Assembly (NCBI GenBank): GCA_016935695.1
Contig: JAFGQL010000069.1
Location: 1-39,342, forward strand
DNA: 39,342 bases
Direction: 5' to 3'
DNA from: Spirochaetales bacterium
GTDB taxonomy: Bacteria; Spirochaetota; Spirochaetia; JC444; Marispirochaetaceae
Part shown: positions 31,415 to 39,283 of the stretch, one piece after another
How the letters are laid out: every line of letters begins with the position of its first letter
Numbering within the stretch: the stretch's first letter is position 1
Translations under genes and position numbers: made by a program
Notes under the pieces: model-generated
What the model was told of the DNA's origin: nothing
What the model saw: only the letters and a program-made list of their open reading frames with translations
Databases searched by the model: none

Positions 31415-31735
31415 ATGCACATCGTGAAACCAAAAGACGGAAAAGACGTGTCGCCGGGAAAAGCTGTTTCTGCCCGCAAAATACTGGTAAAAGACGAGGT
31501 GGAAACCGTACACCTTGAGATCGCGCCGGGAGGCGCCCTTCCCCTTCACACAACACCGGTTGAGGTATTCTTTTATGTTCTGGAAGGCTCAGGTGAAATT
31601 GAAATCGGGAGCGAGCGCGTCCGGGTCGACGCGGACACTCTGGTAGAAAGCCCCAAAATGATCCCCCATGGCCTGTACAACACCGGCGATACTCCATTCC
31701 GTGTTCTGGTAGTCAAAACACCGAGGCCTCAATGA
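31415..31735 (+). CDS. Small cupin-domain protein
   Basis: 106-residue single cupin barrel. Motif 1 is compact (GALPLHTTPVEVFFYVLEGSGEIEIG), with one clear His and a Glu but not the full HxH pair. Motif 2 holds the second His in SPKMIPHGLYNTG. A metal-binding or ligand-sensing role is plausible; enzyme activity is uncertain given the sparse ligand set. The start at 31415 has AAGGAG 8 bp upstream; longer in-frame starts lack one and would run into the stem-loop. Its stop overlaps the next start (ATGA), so it is coupled to the permease pair. Confidence 0.82.
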   Translation: MHIVKPKDGKDVSPGKAVSARKILVKDEVETVHLEIAPGGALPLHTTPVEVFFYVLEGSGEIEIGSERVRVDADTLVESPKMIPHGLYNTGDTPFRVLVVKTPRPQ

Positions 31736-32214
31736 GCGTGACAGCTGTCATCATAAATCTCATTGCCGCCGGGGCCCTCGGAGCAGCTCTGTTACACAAC
31801 CCGTCACAAGCACGCGAAGCCATTAAGAGGGCATGGAAAATGCTTCTGTCCCTGCTGCCTATGATCCTCGTAATTATTCTGCTTATCGGACTTTTGTTCG
31901 GATTTGTCAGCCAGGAACAGCTGGAATCCTTTCTTGGCGAACAGACAGGAATACTGGGCGTCTTCGCGGCAGCCATTGCCGGCGCGGTGCTCCATATACC
32001 TGCGCTGCTTGCCTTTCCCCTTGCGGCATCGCTTTTGGAAAAAGGAGCTGCAATCAGCGTTATAGCAGGATTTATCACCACCCTCACCATGATAGGTATG
32101 GTTACACTGCCCATGGAAATTCAACACATGGGCAAACGCTTTGCCCTTCTGCGAAACGGTCTGAGCTTTTTGGCCGCCCTGGGAATATCCCTTGCAATAG
32201 GAGTGATTGTATGA
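31732..32214 (+). CDS. Half-size permease, subunit A (ArsP/UPF0718-like)
   Basis: 160 residues with about five hydrophobic segments (LLPMILVIILLIGLLFGF, GVFAAAIAGAVLHIPALLAFPLAAS, VIAGFITTLTMIGMVTLP). The pattern P-LLAFPLAASLLEKGA resembles the predicted permease family that includes ArsP, which is normally one ~300-residue protein. The stop overlaps the start of a second, similar protein, so the two probably form a heterodimer. Substrate unknown. Confidence 0.72.
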   Translation: MSVTAVIINLIAAGALGAALLHNPSQAREAIKRAWKMLLSLLPMILVIILLIGLLFGFVSQEQLESFLGEQTGILGVFAAAIAGAVLHIPALLAFPLAASLLEKGAAISVIAGFITTLTMIGMVTLPMEIQHMGKRFALLRNGLSFLAALGISLAIGVIV

Positions 32215-32753
32215 AGAAGGAACCTCAAGCAAAAAAGAATCCAGTATTCCCATGGCTGTCCGTTCTGGCAATTGGCGGAATTTGCATCTTCCTGCTGATA
32301 CAGTTTCCCTATGCCCGGGAAAATTTCAGTACAACGGTCTATTCCTATGGAATTGAAATGATAACCGTGTTTCCCGCTGTGCTCATTCTGATGGGTCTGC
32401 TCACGGTGCTGGTTTCGAAGGAATTCATTACCCGCCATCTGGGGGAAGGTTCCGGAATACGGGGATTCTTCATCGCCCTGTTTCTGGGAACCCTCCCGAC
32501 GGGTCCGGTGTATATGGCCTTTCCCCTCGCGGCAGCCTTCCGAAAAAAAGGAGCGCGCACGGCAAATCTGGTCATCTTCCTCTCTGCCTGGGCATGCATC
32601 AAACTGCCCCAGGAACTGGTGGAACTCAGATTCCTGGGTGTACGCTTCATGATAACACGCCTTGTACTCACCATAAGCGCGGTATTCATCATGGGATTAC
32701 TTGTAGAGAAACTCACACCAAAAGAAAGTGAAAACCGTCATTCTCCGGCATAA
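32211..32753 (+). CDS. Half-size permease, subunit B (ArsP/UPF0718-like)
   Basis: 180 residues, about five hydrophobic segments. It aligns in parallel with subunit A: HLGEGSGIRGFF versus FLGEQTGILGVF, AFPLAAAFRKKGA versus AFPLAASLLEKGA, and IKLPQELVE versus VTLPMEIQH, followed by G-RF-R-. The pair is thus a tandem-duplicated half-transporter. The ATG overlaps the previous stop. Its last 16 bp overlap the 3' end of the convergent hydratase gene. The substrate is not deducible. Confidence 0.72.
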   Translation: MKKEPQAKKNPVFPWLSVLAIGGICIFLLIQFPYARENFSTTVYSYGIEMITVFPAVLILMGLLTVLVSKEFITRHLGEGSGIRGFFIALFLGTLPTGPVYMAFPLAAAFRKKGARTANLVIFLSAWACIKLPQELVELRFLGVRFMITRLVLTISAVFIMGLLVEKLTPKESENRHSPA

Positions 32754-35026
32754 TGATTAATCAGACAGCCGGACAAAATGATCTGCCGCTCACTTTCGGT
32801 CATACCGGGAAGACCGAGAGTCACGGCCTTTGCTTCATTACCCGAGGCGGAGATGATATACCCTGTTAACGTTTCACACCCTTCTTCCAGTGCTTTTCTG
32901 ATACCGGGGAGCACCAGCAGATCTCCGACATTCCCCAGGGGAGCGGTATCATCATAGATAAAGGGCAGCATGCCCCAGTTGATCAGGTTGCTCCGGTACC
33001 GTTTGGTCGCGTAGTCCCTGGCAACGTTAGCCCATCCGCCCAGCACTTTCTGGCAGCTTGCCGCCTGTTCCCGGGCGGAACCGTCCCCCGGTTTGACTGC
33101 TGCAACCAGGGATCCGATACCGGTTTTCCCGGTAAGGGACGCGGGTTCTTCAGTCGTAATAGAAGCGAGTTTCTCAAACGCATGTGCCCACAGGCCCTCG
33201 GGAATAAATTCCCCATTTCTGCGGGCATATTCAAATTCACGGACAGTCCTGGCCCTGTCTACATATCCCGGGTCTTTTCGTGAAAGGGTGAACTGGGCGA
33301 GCCGTTCGGGGTTTGAACGGTAGGAAGAGGTTTCCCCCGAAGGAATAAGCTCATCGGTGGTAGTCACGGGATCGGTAATGACCGACGCAATCTCGATGAC
33401 AAGATGATCGGACAAAGCCGGCATTTCGGGCCAGTCCTTGATTCCCGGGCCGTATTTGAGAGACCCCTCGGTATCCCGGTTCTTCCAGAAATTTCCGACC
33501 CTGCTGTCATAACTCTCCGGATTGAAGGTATACGCGTAGGACGAAACGGTGTTGACCACCTCGGTCGCCGGAATCAGGTACCCCTTGTTTGCTGCAGTCG
33601 CAGCAATGGAACGGGCGTCCATCAACGCGACACCCGCGGCCTGGCCGTCTCCCGGCTTGGAACCTTCCCGGTTGGGAAAGTTTCTGGTGGTATGGCGGAT
33701 ACTCAAGCCCTCGTGAACGGGCACATCGCCTGCACCGAAACAGGGACCGCAGAAAGCGGAACGCATGATCACTCCCTGCTTCATCAGGTTCCCGACGGCG
33801 CCCTGACGTATAAGTTCCATATACACCGGCTGGCTTGAAGGATACACACTCAAGGAAAACTGCCCGTTGCCCGGCCCCGACCGGGCAAGGATGTCCGACG
33901 CGGCCATGATGTTTTCGAAGGTTCCTCCCGCGCAGCCGGCAATCACTCCCTGGTCCAGATACACCCCGTCGTTCTTTATTTTCTGTTTGAGATTACGGTA
34001 GAGGGTCCGGGAACCGAAAATCTTTTCCGCCTTGTCCTCTACCCGTTCCAGGGCTTCCCAGGGATTGCTCAGGAATTCCTCCACCGTCATCACGTTGCTC
34101 GGGTGGAAAGGCAGGGCAATCATCGGCCGGATCTCTGTAAGGTCGACGGTAATCGCCTTGTCGTAATAGGCAACCGGACCGGGATTGAGTTCCCTGTAAT
34201 CGGTTTCCCGGCCGTGAGCGGCATAATAATCCTTCACCTTGTCATCTGTCTTCCAAATAGAGGAAAGACAGGTAGTTTCGGTAGTCATGACATCGATACC
34301 GTTACGGAAATCGACACTTAAGGCCTCAACACCGGGACCGGTAAACTCAAGTATGGTGTTCTTGACAAACCCGTCAGGGAATACATCGCCGATGAGGGAC
34401 AGGGCCACGTCCTGGGGACCGACGCCGGGACGGACATCACCGGTCAGATACACCAGCACTACAGGAGGATATCCCACATCGTAAGGACGGCCGAGGAGCT
34501 GTTTCACCAGCTCGGGCCCGCCTTCGCCGACGGCCATTGTCCCGAGAGCCCCGTAACGTGTATGGCTGTCCGACCCGAGAATCATCCTGCCACAGCCGCT
34601 CATCATTTCGCGCATATACTGATGAATGACAGCCATGTGAGGCGGCACAAAAATGCCCCCGTATTTCCTGGCAGCAGAAAGACCGAAGGCGTGGTCGTCT
34701 TCATTGATGGTTCCGCCCACGGCTGCAAGAGTATTGTGACAATTGGTCAGGACATAGGGCAGAGGGAACTCCTCAAGACCGCTGGCCCGTGCCGTCTGGA
34801 TGACCCCTACATAGGTAATATCGTGGGAAGCCAGGGCATCAAAAAAGATTTCCAGCCGGGATTCGCTCCCCGACCGGGAATGATCCTGGAGAATGGACCA
34901 GGCCAGGGTAGCTTTCCGGGCAGCTTCCCTGTCATGCTCTGCTTTAGTGCCGGGAACAATGTGTGCGCCGTTTTCGAGGAAGACGCCTCCTTCGTGCCGC
35001 TGTATTCCGTAGTTTGCCATGGACAT
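32738..35026 (-). CDS. Aconitase-family hydratase (YbhJ-like)
   Basis: 762-residue member of the aconitase superfamily, closest in layout to E. coli YbhJ. It has the substrate loop LGSDSHTRYGALGTMAVGEGG. The iron-sulfur ligands lie in VIAGCAGGTFEN and FCGPCFGAG. The C-terminal swivel domain is recognisable (KRYRSNLINWGMLPF, NVGDLLVLPG). It probably interconverts citrate and isocitrate. The neighbouring divergent gene encodes a citrate-synthase-like enzyme, which supports that. It is cytoplasmic, with no signal. The start is one of two nearby ATGs (35026 or 35020); ribosome site weak. A TATAAT at 35112-35117 on the minus strand would give an 80-nt leader. Confidence 0.88.
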   Translation of the reverse strand: MSMANYGIQRHEGGVFLENGAHIVPGTKAEHDREAARKATLAWSILQDHSRSGSESRLEIFFDALASHDITYVGVIQTARASGLEEFPLPYVLTNCHNTLAAVGGTINEDDHAFGLSAARKYGGIFVPPHMAVIHQYMREMMSGCGRMILGSDSHTRYGALGTMAVGEGGPELVKQLLGRPYDVGYPPVVLVYLTGDVRPGVGPQDVALSLIGDVFPDGFVKNTILEFTGPGVEALSVDFRNGIDVMTTETTCLSSIWKTDDKVKDYYAAHGRETDYRELNPGPVAYYDKAITVDLTEIRPMIALPFHPSNVMTVEEFLSNPWEALERVEDKAEKIFGSRTLYRNLKQKIKNDGVYLDQGVIAGCAGGTFENIMAASDILARSGPGNGQFSLSVYPSSQPVYMELIRQGAVGNLMKQGVIMRSAFCGPCFGAGDVPVHEGLSIRHTTRNFPNREGSKPGDGQAAGVALMDARSIAATAANKGYLIPATEVVNTVSSYAYTFNPESYDSRVGNFWKNRDTEGSLKYGPGIKDWPEMPALSDHLVIEIASVITDPVTTTDELIPSGETSSYRSNPERLAQFTLSRKDPGYVDRARTVREFEYARRNGEFIPEGLWAHAFEKLASITTEEPASLTGKTGIGSLVAAVKPGDGSAREQAASCQKVLGGWANVARDYATKRYRSNLINWGMLPFIYDDTAPLGNVGDLLVLPGIRKALEEGCETLTGYIISASGNEAKAVTLGLPGMTESERQIILSGCLINHYAGE

Positions 35027-35111
35027 AAGTGCTACCGTAAATGTCCTTTTTTTTCAAGAGCAGACGACAAATCCCCGTACAGGCCCAACAACCATAACAA
35101 AACAGAACCAG

Positions 35112-35117
35112 ATTATA
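35112..35117 (-). promoter_or_regulatory. -10 element for the hydratase gene
   Basis: Perfect TATAAT on the minus strand, in an A/T-rich stretch. No good -35 at 16-18 bp, so an activator may be needed. The 230-bp divergent gap 35027-35257 otherwise holds the citrate-synthase promoter and no visible ORF. Confidence 0.4.
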
Positions 35118-35202
35118 AATTGATACAACAACTGGTTATCGTGTTTTACTGTACACTATTTTGGCAAATACAGCGCTTTTTTGTCATTTTCGTGCTTTCC
35201 TG

Positions 35203-35231
35203 TTGATTATTTCCTGTCGGCGGTGTATATA
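35203..35231 (+). promoter_or_regulatory. Promoter of the citrate-synthase-like gene
   Basis: -35 TTGATT (35203-35208), 17-bp spacer, -10 TATATA (35226-35231). The start near 35238 leaves a 20-nt leader with AAGGAG before the ATG at 35258. A second possible -10, TATTAT, lies at 35237-35242. Confidence 0.6.
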
Positions 35232-35257
35232 TCCTGTATTATCCCCAAGGAGCTGCC

Positions 35258-37078
35258 ATGAATTCACTTTTAAACCGGGCTACACGATCGTACCCCCTGA
35301 TTGACAGGGACGAACCGGAACTGCTCAGGGACCAGTTCCCCTACACCCGGGTACCCCGCATATTCTTCGACGGTATACAGGTCCCGATGAATCCCCCTGA
35401 AGAAATCTGGATCACCGACACCACCTTCCGCGACGGCCAGCAGGCACGGCCGCCGTTTACCCCGGCCCAGATAGAGGACCTGTTCACCTTTCTTCACAAG
35501 CTCGGCGGCCCCAGGGGCCTGATCCGTCAAAGCGAATTCTTCCTGTACTCCGACCGTGATAAAGAAGCCGTCCGCCGCTGCCAGGACAAGGGATACACCT
35601 ATCCCGAGGTCACCGGATGGATACGGGCCGACGCAGGAGACCTCAGGATCGTACAGGACTTGAAACTGAAAGAAACCGGCATCCTCCTGTCGGTGTCCGA
35701 CTACCATATTTATCTGAAAATGAAGAAACGCCGGTCAAAAATCATGGACCAGTACCTGGGGATAGTGAAAGACGCCCTGGCCCTGGGCATAGTTCCCCGC
35801 TGCCACTTCGAAGACGTGACCAGGGCCGATATCCACGGATTCTGTCTGCCCCTCGCCCAGGAACTGCTGAAACTGTCCCAGGAGAGCGGCATCGGTGTGA
35901 AAATACGCCTCTGCGACACCATGGGCTTCGGCGTCAGCTTCCCCGGAGCAGTATTGCCCAGAAGCGTGGACAAGCTCATCCACGCCTTCAACACCGAACT
36001 CGGCTACCCCTCGGCCCTCCTTGAATGGCACGGCCACAACGATTTCCACAAGGTCCATACCAATGCGGCAACCGCGTGGCTGTACGGCTGCGCGAGCCTG
36101 AACGCAACCCTGCTGGGTTTCGGCGAACGGACGGGGAACCCGCCATTGGAAGGCGCCGTCATTGAATACCTTGCCCTCACAGGCGATTACGAAGGTATCG
36201 ACACCACCGTGATTACCGATATCGCCCGGTATTTCACAGAAGTACTGAAAGCCCCGGTACCGGCCAACTACCCCTTTACCGGCTCCGACTTCAATACCAC
36301 CCGGGCAGGCATCCATGCCGACGGCATCATGAAAAACGAGGAAATCTACAATATATTCGACACCACAGCCCTGCTCAGACGCCCCATCAAGGTTACCGTC
36401 ACCGACAAATCCGGTATGGCGGGTATTGCCCAGTGGCTGAACGAAAACCTTCCCGCCATCGTTTCCGGTGACAGGGAACCGGTGAGCAAACGGCATCCCG
36501 GGATCAAGCACATCGCCGAATGGGTCGCAAACCAGTATGAACACGGAAGGACCACCGGCATCAGCCCGGAAGAGCTCTTCGCCCAGGCCCGGCATTACCT
36601 GCCTTCCTATTTTGTGTCCCGCTTCGAGATCATCACCGACCACGCGGTACGCATAGCCCGGAAGATTGCCCGGTCAGTGTGCGAAAGTCCTGTCGTAAAA
36701 ACCATGGGAAAAGAAGGGATTGAACAATTCTTGAAAAAACTCGTGTCCAGGGAAGGATCCATCCAGCTCATTGCCGTCACAGATACACAGGGGAAACGCG
36801 TCGGCCAGGTGTACACCCAGCGGGGCGACAAGGGTCTGTTCCGGAACCTGATGACCAAGAACTTCAAGGAAAAGGAATGGTTCATCCGGGCTGTCACCAC
36901 GGGCGAACCGTATTACTCGGACTTGTTTTTTTCGAAATACACCCAGCGTCTGATCATGACTGCGGCACTGCCCTTGCGGGACCTGAACGGATCGGTCCAG
37001 GGGGTCATTGATATCGACTTCATGTTTGATGAACTTGCGAAAATAGATACAGACATCCCTGATGAAATTCTGGATTGA
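35258..37078 (+). CDS. Re-citrate-synthase-like DRE-TIM enzyme fused to a Cache-like domain
   Basis: 606 residues. Residues 1-~430 are a DRE-TIM (HMGL-like) acyl-CoA condensing enzyme: DTTFRDGQQARPP (Arg58, Asp59), IRQSEFFLYS, PEVTGWIRA, CHFEDVTRADIHGF, CDTMGFGVSFPG, metal ligands His258/His260 in EWHGHNDFHK, GFGERTGNPP and AGIHADGIMKNEEIYNIFD. This set matches the Re-type citrate synthase / homocitrate-synthase-like branch of anaerobes more than LeuA. The LeuA regulatory domain is absent. Instead, residues ~433-606 look like a Cache/PDC sensor: a long helix, LIAVTDTQGKRVGQVY, EKEWFIRAVTTGEPYYSDLFFS, LIMTAALPLRDLNGSVQGVID. No membrane segment is present, so this sensor is cytoplasmic and may control the enzyme. 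Enzyme class sure, citrate product probable. Confidence 0.85.
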   Translation: MNSLLNRATRSYPLIDRDEPELLRDQFPYTRVPRIFFDGIQVPMNPPEEIWITDTTFRDGQQARPPFTPAQIEDLFTFLHKLGGPRGLIRQSEFFLYSDRDKEAVRRCQDKGYTYPEVTGWIRADAGDLRIVQDLKLKETGILLSVSDYHIYLKMKKRRSKIMDQYLGIVKDALALGIVPRCHFEDVTRADIHGFCLPLAQELLKLSQESGIGVKIRLCDTMGFGVSFPGAVLPRSVDKLIHAFNTELGYPSALLEWHGHNDFHKVHTNAATAWLYGCASLNATLLGFGERTGNPPLEGAVIEYLALTGDYEGIDTTVITDIARYFTEVLKAPVPANYPFTGSDFNTTRAGIHADGIMKNEEIYNIFDTTALLRRPIKVTVTDKSGMAGIAQWLNENLPAIVSGDREPVSKRHPGIKHIAEWVANQYEHGRTTGISPEELFAQARHYLPSYFVSRFEIITDHAVRIARKIARSVCESPVVKTMGKEGIEQFLKKLVSREGSIQLIAVTDTQGKRVGQVYTQRGDKGLFRNLMTKNFKEKEWFIRAVTTGEPYYSDLFFSKYTQRLIMTAALPLRDLNGSVQGVIDIDFMFDELAKIDTDIPDEILD

Positions 37079-37104
37079 ACGCCCTTCGGGACAGACGGAA
37101 GGTT

Positions 37105-38406
37105 TTACACCCTTCCCCGGATGAGGGCCGGAACCGTTGCCGGCCCTTTTTGTATATGGACGGCTTTCAGGAACCGCTCAACGCTTTCCTCCAGGGCCGC
37201 CTCATTGTTTACATGAAACTCCCCGAGGATTTCTCCGGTTTCGACCCGGTCTCCGAGGCGCTTCTGCATCCAGATGCCCACCGCCGGATCGATGGTATCG
37301 GTTTTTGTCCGACGCCCTGCCCCGAGGAGGAGGGCTGCCATACCGATCTCGGCAGTGTCCATGGCATGAACATACCCGTCGGCGGGGGCTTCAATTTTCA
37401 GCCGCTTTTTGGCCCGTGGCAGTAATGTCACATCGTCGCAGACCCGCGGATCCCCGCCCTGGGCTTCGATCATCGCCTTGAGCTTTTCCAAGGCCCTTCC
37501 GCTGCTGATGGCCTCATCCACCTTCTGTTCCGCCCCATCTTCTTCCTCAGCCAGACCGGACACCATCAGCATCCGGGCGGCAAGGGCCCGGGAAACCGTC
37601 AAAAGGTCCCCCTTGTGGAACCCGGAAAGTATCTCTATAGCTTCCTGGACCTCCAGGGCATTGCCGACGGCGTTTCCCAGGGGCTGGCTCATGTCCGTCA
37701 CCAGAGCCATGGTGTTTTTTCCCGCGTGCCGGCCGATACTCACCATTTCACTGGCCAGAGCCATCGCCTGATCAAACCCTTTCATGAACGCGCCGCTGCC
37801 GGTTTTCACGTCCAGCACAATGGCATCACTGCCCGAAGCCAGCTTTTTACTCATGATCGACGAGGCGATCAGAGAAATATTATCCACCGTGGCGGTTACG
37901 TCCCGAAGGGCGTACAACATTTTATCTGCAGGCACCAGATTTGCGGTTTGCCCTATGACCGACAGACCGCAGTCCCTCACGATGCGGGTGAAGCCCGCCA
38001 TATCCCAGCTCACCGACAAACCTGGAATCGACTCAAGTTTGTCCAGGGTCCCTCCGGTATGCCCAAGCCCCCTGCCCGACATTTTTGCCACCGTTCCGCC
38101 GCAGGCAGCCACCACCGGCGCTGCCACAAGAGTGGTCGTATCCGCGACGCCGCCTGTGGAATGCTTGTCCACTTTGATCCCCGGCAGGGCCGAAAGATCA
38201 ACCACATCCCCGGAATTCATCATCGCCGTGGTCAGACCGGCGGTTTCATCATGATCCATACCGTTGAACCATACGGCCATCAGGAATGCGGACATCTGGT
38301 AATCGGGGATTGAACCGCCGACATAACCGGATACCAGGTAATCAATCTCCTGCCGGGACAGGGTGCCCCGGTCGCGTTTTTTTTGAATGAGGTCGGTGAC
38401 TGTCAT
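37105..38406 (-). CDS. deoA: Pyrimidine-nucleoside (thymidine) phosphorylase
   Basis: Phosphorolysis of thymidine, deoxyuridine and/or uridine to base plus (deoxy)ribose-1-phosphate, the substrate of DeoB. The family signature VDKHSTGGVADTTTLV binds phosphate. Further blocks are SGRGLGHTGGTLDKLESIPG, DNISLIASSIMSKKLASGSDAIVLDVKTGSGAFMK (split across conserved segments), and a C-terminal barrel-sandwich domain (IEAPADGYVHAMD). 433 residues is the normal length. A GTG at 38448 would add 14 residues with no homology; the ATG at 38406 begins with the family's MTVTDLIQKKRDRG. Its 3' end overlaps the terminator of the convergent citrate-synthase-like gene. Confidence 0.95.
   Translation of the reverse strand: MTVTDLIQKKRDRGTLSRQEIDYLVSGYVGGSIPDYQMSAFLMAVWFNGMDHDETAGLTTAMMNSGDVVDLSALPGIKVDKHSTGGVADTTTLVAAPVVAACGGTVAKMSGRGLGHTGGTLDKLESIPGLSVSWDMAGFTRIVRDCGLSVIGQTANLVPADKMLYALRDVTATVDNISLIASSIMSKKLASGSDAIVLDVKTGSGAFMKGFDQAMALASEMVSIGRHAGKNTMALVTDMSQPLGNAVGNALEVQEAIEILSGFHKGDLLTVSRALAARMLMVSGLAEEEDGAEQKVDEAISSGRALEKLKAMIEAQGGDPRVCDDVTLLPRAKKRLKIEAPADGYVHAMDTAEIGMAALLLGAGRRTKTDTIDPAVGIWMQKRLGDRVETGEILGEFHVNNEAALEESVERFLKAVHIQKGPATVPALIRGRV
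37125..37151 (+). terminator. Intrinsic terminator of the citrate-synthase-like gene, inside deoA
   Basis: GGGCCGG / CCGGCCC gives a 7-bp GC stem with an 8-nt loop and five T (37147-37151), about 47 bp past the citrate-synthase stop. It lies wholly inside the last codons of deoA on the other strand. Confidence 0.7.
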
Positions 38407-38457
38407 ACAGAAAAGCCTACTACAATCAGAAAGTAAACGCCAGAGCACTTTTTAGAC

Positions 38458-38486
38458 TACACGTGTAATCATAATTATGATAGAAT
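38458..38486 (+). promoter_or_regulatory. Two adjacent palindromes and -10 between deoA and the rraA-like gene
   Basis: TACACGTGTA (38458-38467) abuts ATCATAATTATGAT (38468-38481), both perfect palindromes. The second runs into a -10 TAGAAT (38481-38486) for the plus-strand gene, whose ATG is only 6 bp further. TACACGTGTA differs by one base from the operator-like site of the two GH3 genes. There is no recognisable -35. Confidence 0.55.
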
Positions 38487-38492
38487 ACCCCC

Positions 38493-39185
38493 ATGAATGA
38501 CACAACACGGGAAAAACTACTTTCACTTTATGAAGATCTGAGGCTCTGCGATGTCAGGGACGCCATGGACGCCCTCGGGTATTTCCATTACGGCAGCCTT
38601 GACGAGCATATCCGTCCCCTGTACCGGACAAGGGCCTACGGCATTGCGAAAACCGTCCGGTACCTGCCCTTCCGCGGTCCGGCCCCCTCCCTTTCGCCGC
38701 GAAAATACCGGGACGAGTACTCGGGAATGTACTACAACAGCATTTGCACCTACCCCTGGACCGATTCCATCAAAAAAGGGGACTTCATCGTAATCGACCA
38801 GTCAGACACCCGGGTAGGCCTGATCGGCTCCGAAAACGGCCTTGCCTGCTGGAACAAGGGAATGAGCGGCATCCTGACCAACGGAGGCGTCCGGGACACC
38901 GACGAATTAATCCTCCAGAACATCCCCCTCTGGAGCGCCCACATCGCCCAGACCATGGTACAGGTACGCCTGGAATACGACGCAATGGATATACCAGTAG
39001 CCATCGGCGGCGTACAGATCCGCCCCGGCGACATCATCATCGCCGACGGCGACGGAGCCCTGGCCGTTCCATCGGAAATCGCAGAAGAAGCCGCCGCCTA
39101 CGCACGGGAAGAACACGAACAGGACAAGCAAAACCGCAGGACCCACTACATGACCGCCGGCCTGGAATTCGACGAAACAGTGTAG
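38493..39185 (+). CDS. RraA-family protein (HMG/CHA aldolase-like)
   Basis: 230 residues of the RraA / 4-hydroxy-4-methyl-2-oxoglutarate aldolase fold. Typical segments are DVRDAMDALGY, FIVIDQSD, the substrate loop GSENGLACWNKGMSGILTNGGVRDTDEL (Arg-Asp pair) and VAIGGVQIRPGDIIIADGDGALAVP. True RraA (RNase E regulator) is ~160 residues. The longer N-terminal part fits the aldolase/decarboxylase-like or uncharacterised members. The family is commonly misnamed demethylmenaquinone methyltransferase. No Shine-Dalgarno; the -10 TAGAAT ends 6 bp before the ATG, so the message may be leaderless. Function within the family is uncertain. Confidence 0.85.
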   Translation: MNDTTREKLLSLYEDLRLCDVRDAMDALGYFHYGSLDEHIRPLYRTRAYGIAKTVRYLPFRGPAPSLSPRKYRDEYSGMYYNSICTYPWTDSIKKGDFIVIDQSDTRVGLIGSENGLACWNKGMSGILTNGGVRDTDELILQNIPLWSAHIAQTMVQVRLEYDAMDIPVAIGGVQIRPGDIIIADGDGALAVPSEIAEEAAAYAREEHEQDKQNRRTHYMTAGLEFDETV

Positions 39186-39205
39186 CAGACCAAACAGAGG
39201 CACCA

Positions 39206-39264
39206 GGTGCGGCTTCGCCGACGCCGTGCGCGGCGGCAAGCGGAGGTGGAGGCGAAACGCCGAT
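39206..39264 (+). repeat. Structured repeat, copy A
   Basis: First unit of a tandem pair with a 78-bp period. Hairpin 1: GGTG-CGGC-TTC-GCCG-A-CGCC, two 4-bp stems split by a bulged A. Hairpin 2: GGCG-AAA-CGCC. The linker carries GCGGCAAGCGGAGGTGGA. The unit 39209-39264 matches copy B at 49 of 56 positions. It begins 20 bp after the rraA-like stop, so it lies in the 3' region of that transcript. Confidence 0.75.
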
Positions 39265-39283
39265 ACCGACCGTAAAAAAGCGA

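Noticed and set aside
35735-36643. 302-codon minus-strand frame opposite the citrate-synthase-like gene
   Set aside because: It is antisense to the catalytic domain of an unmistakable enzyme; no ribosome site or homology seen.
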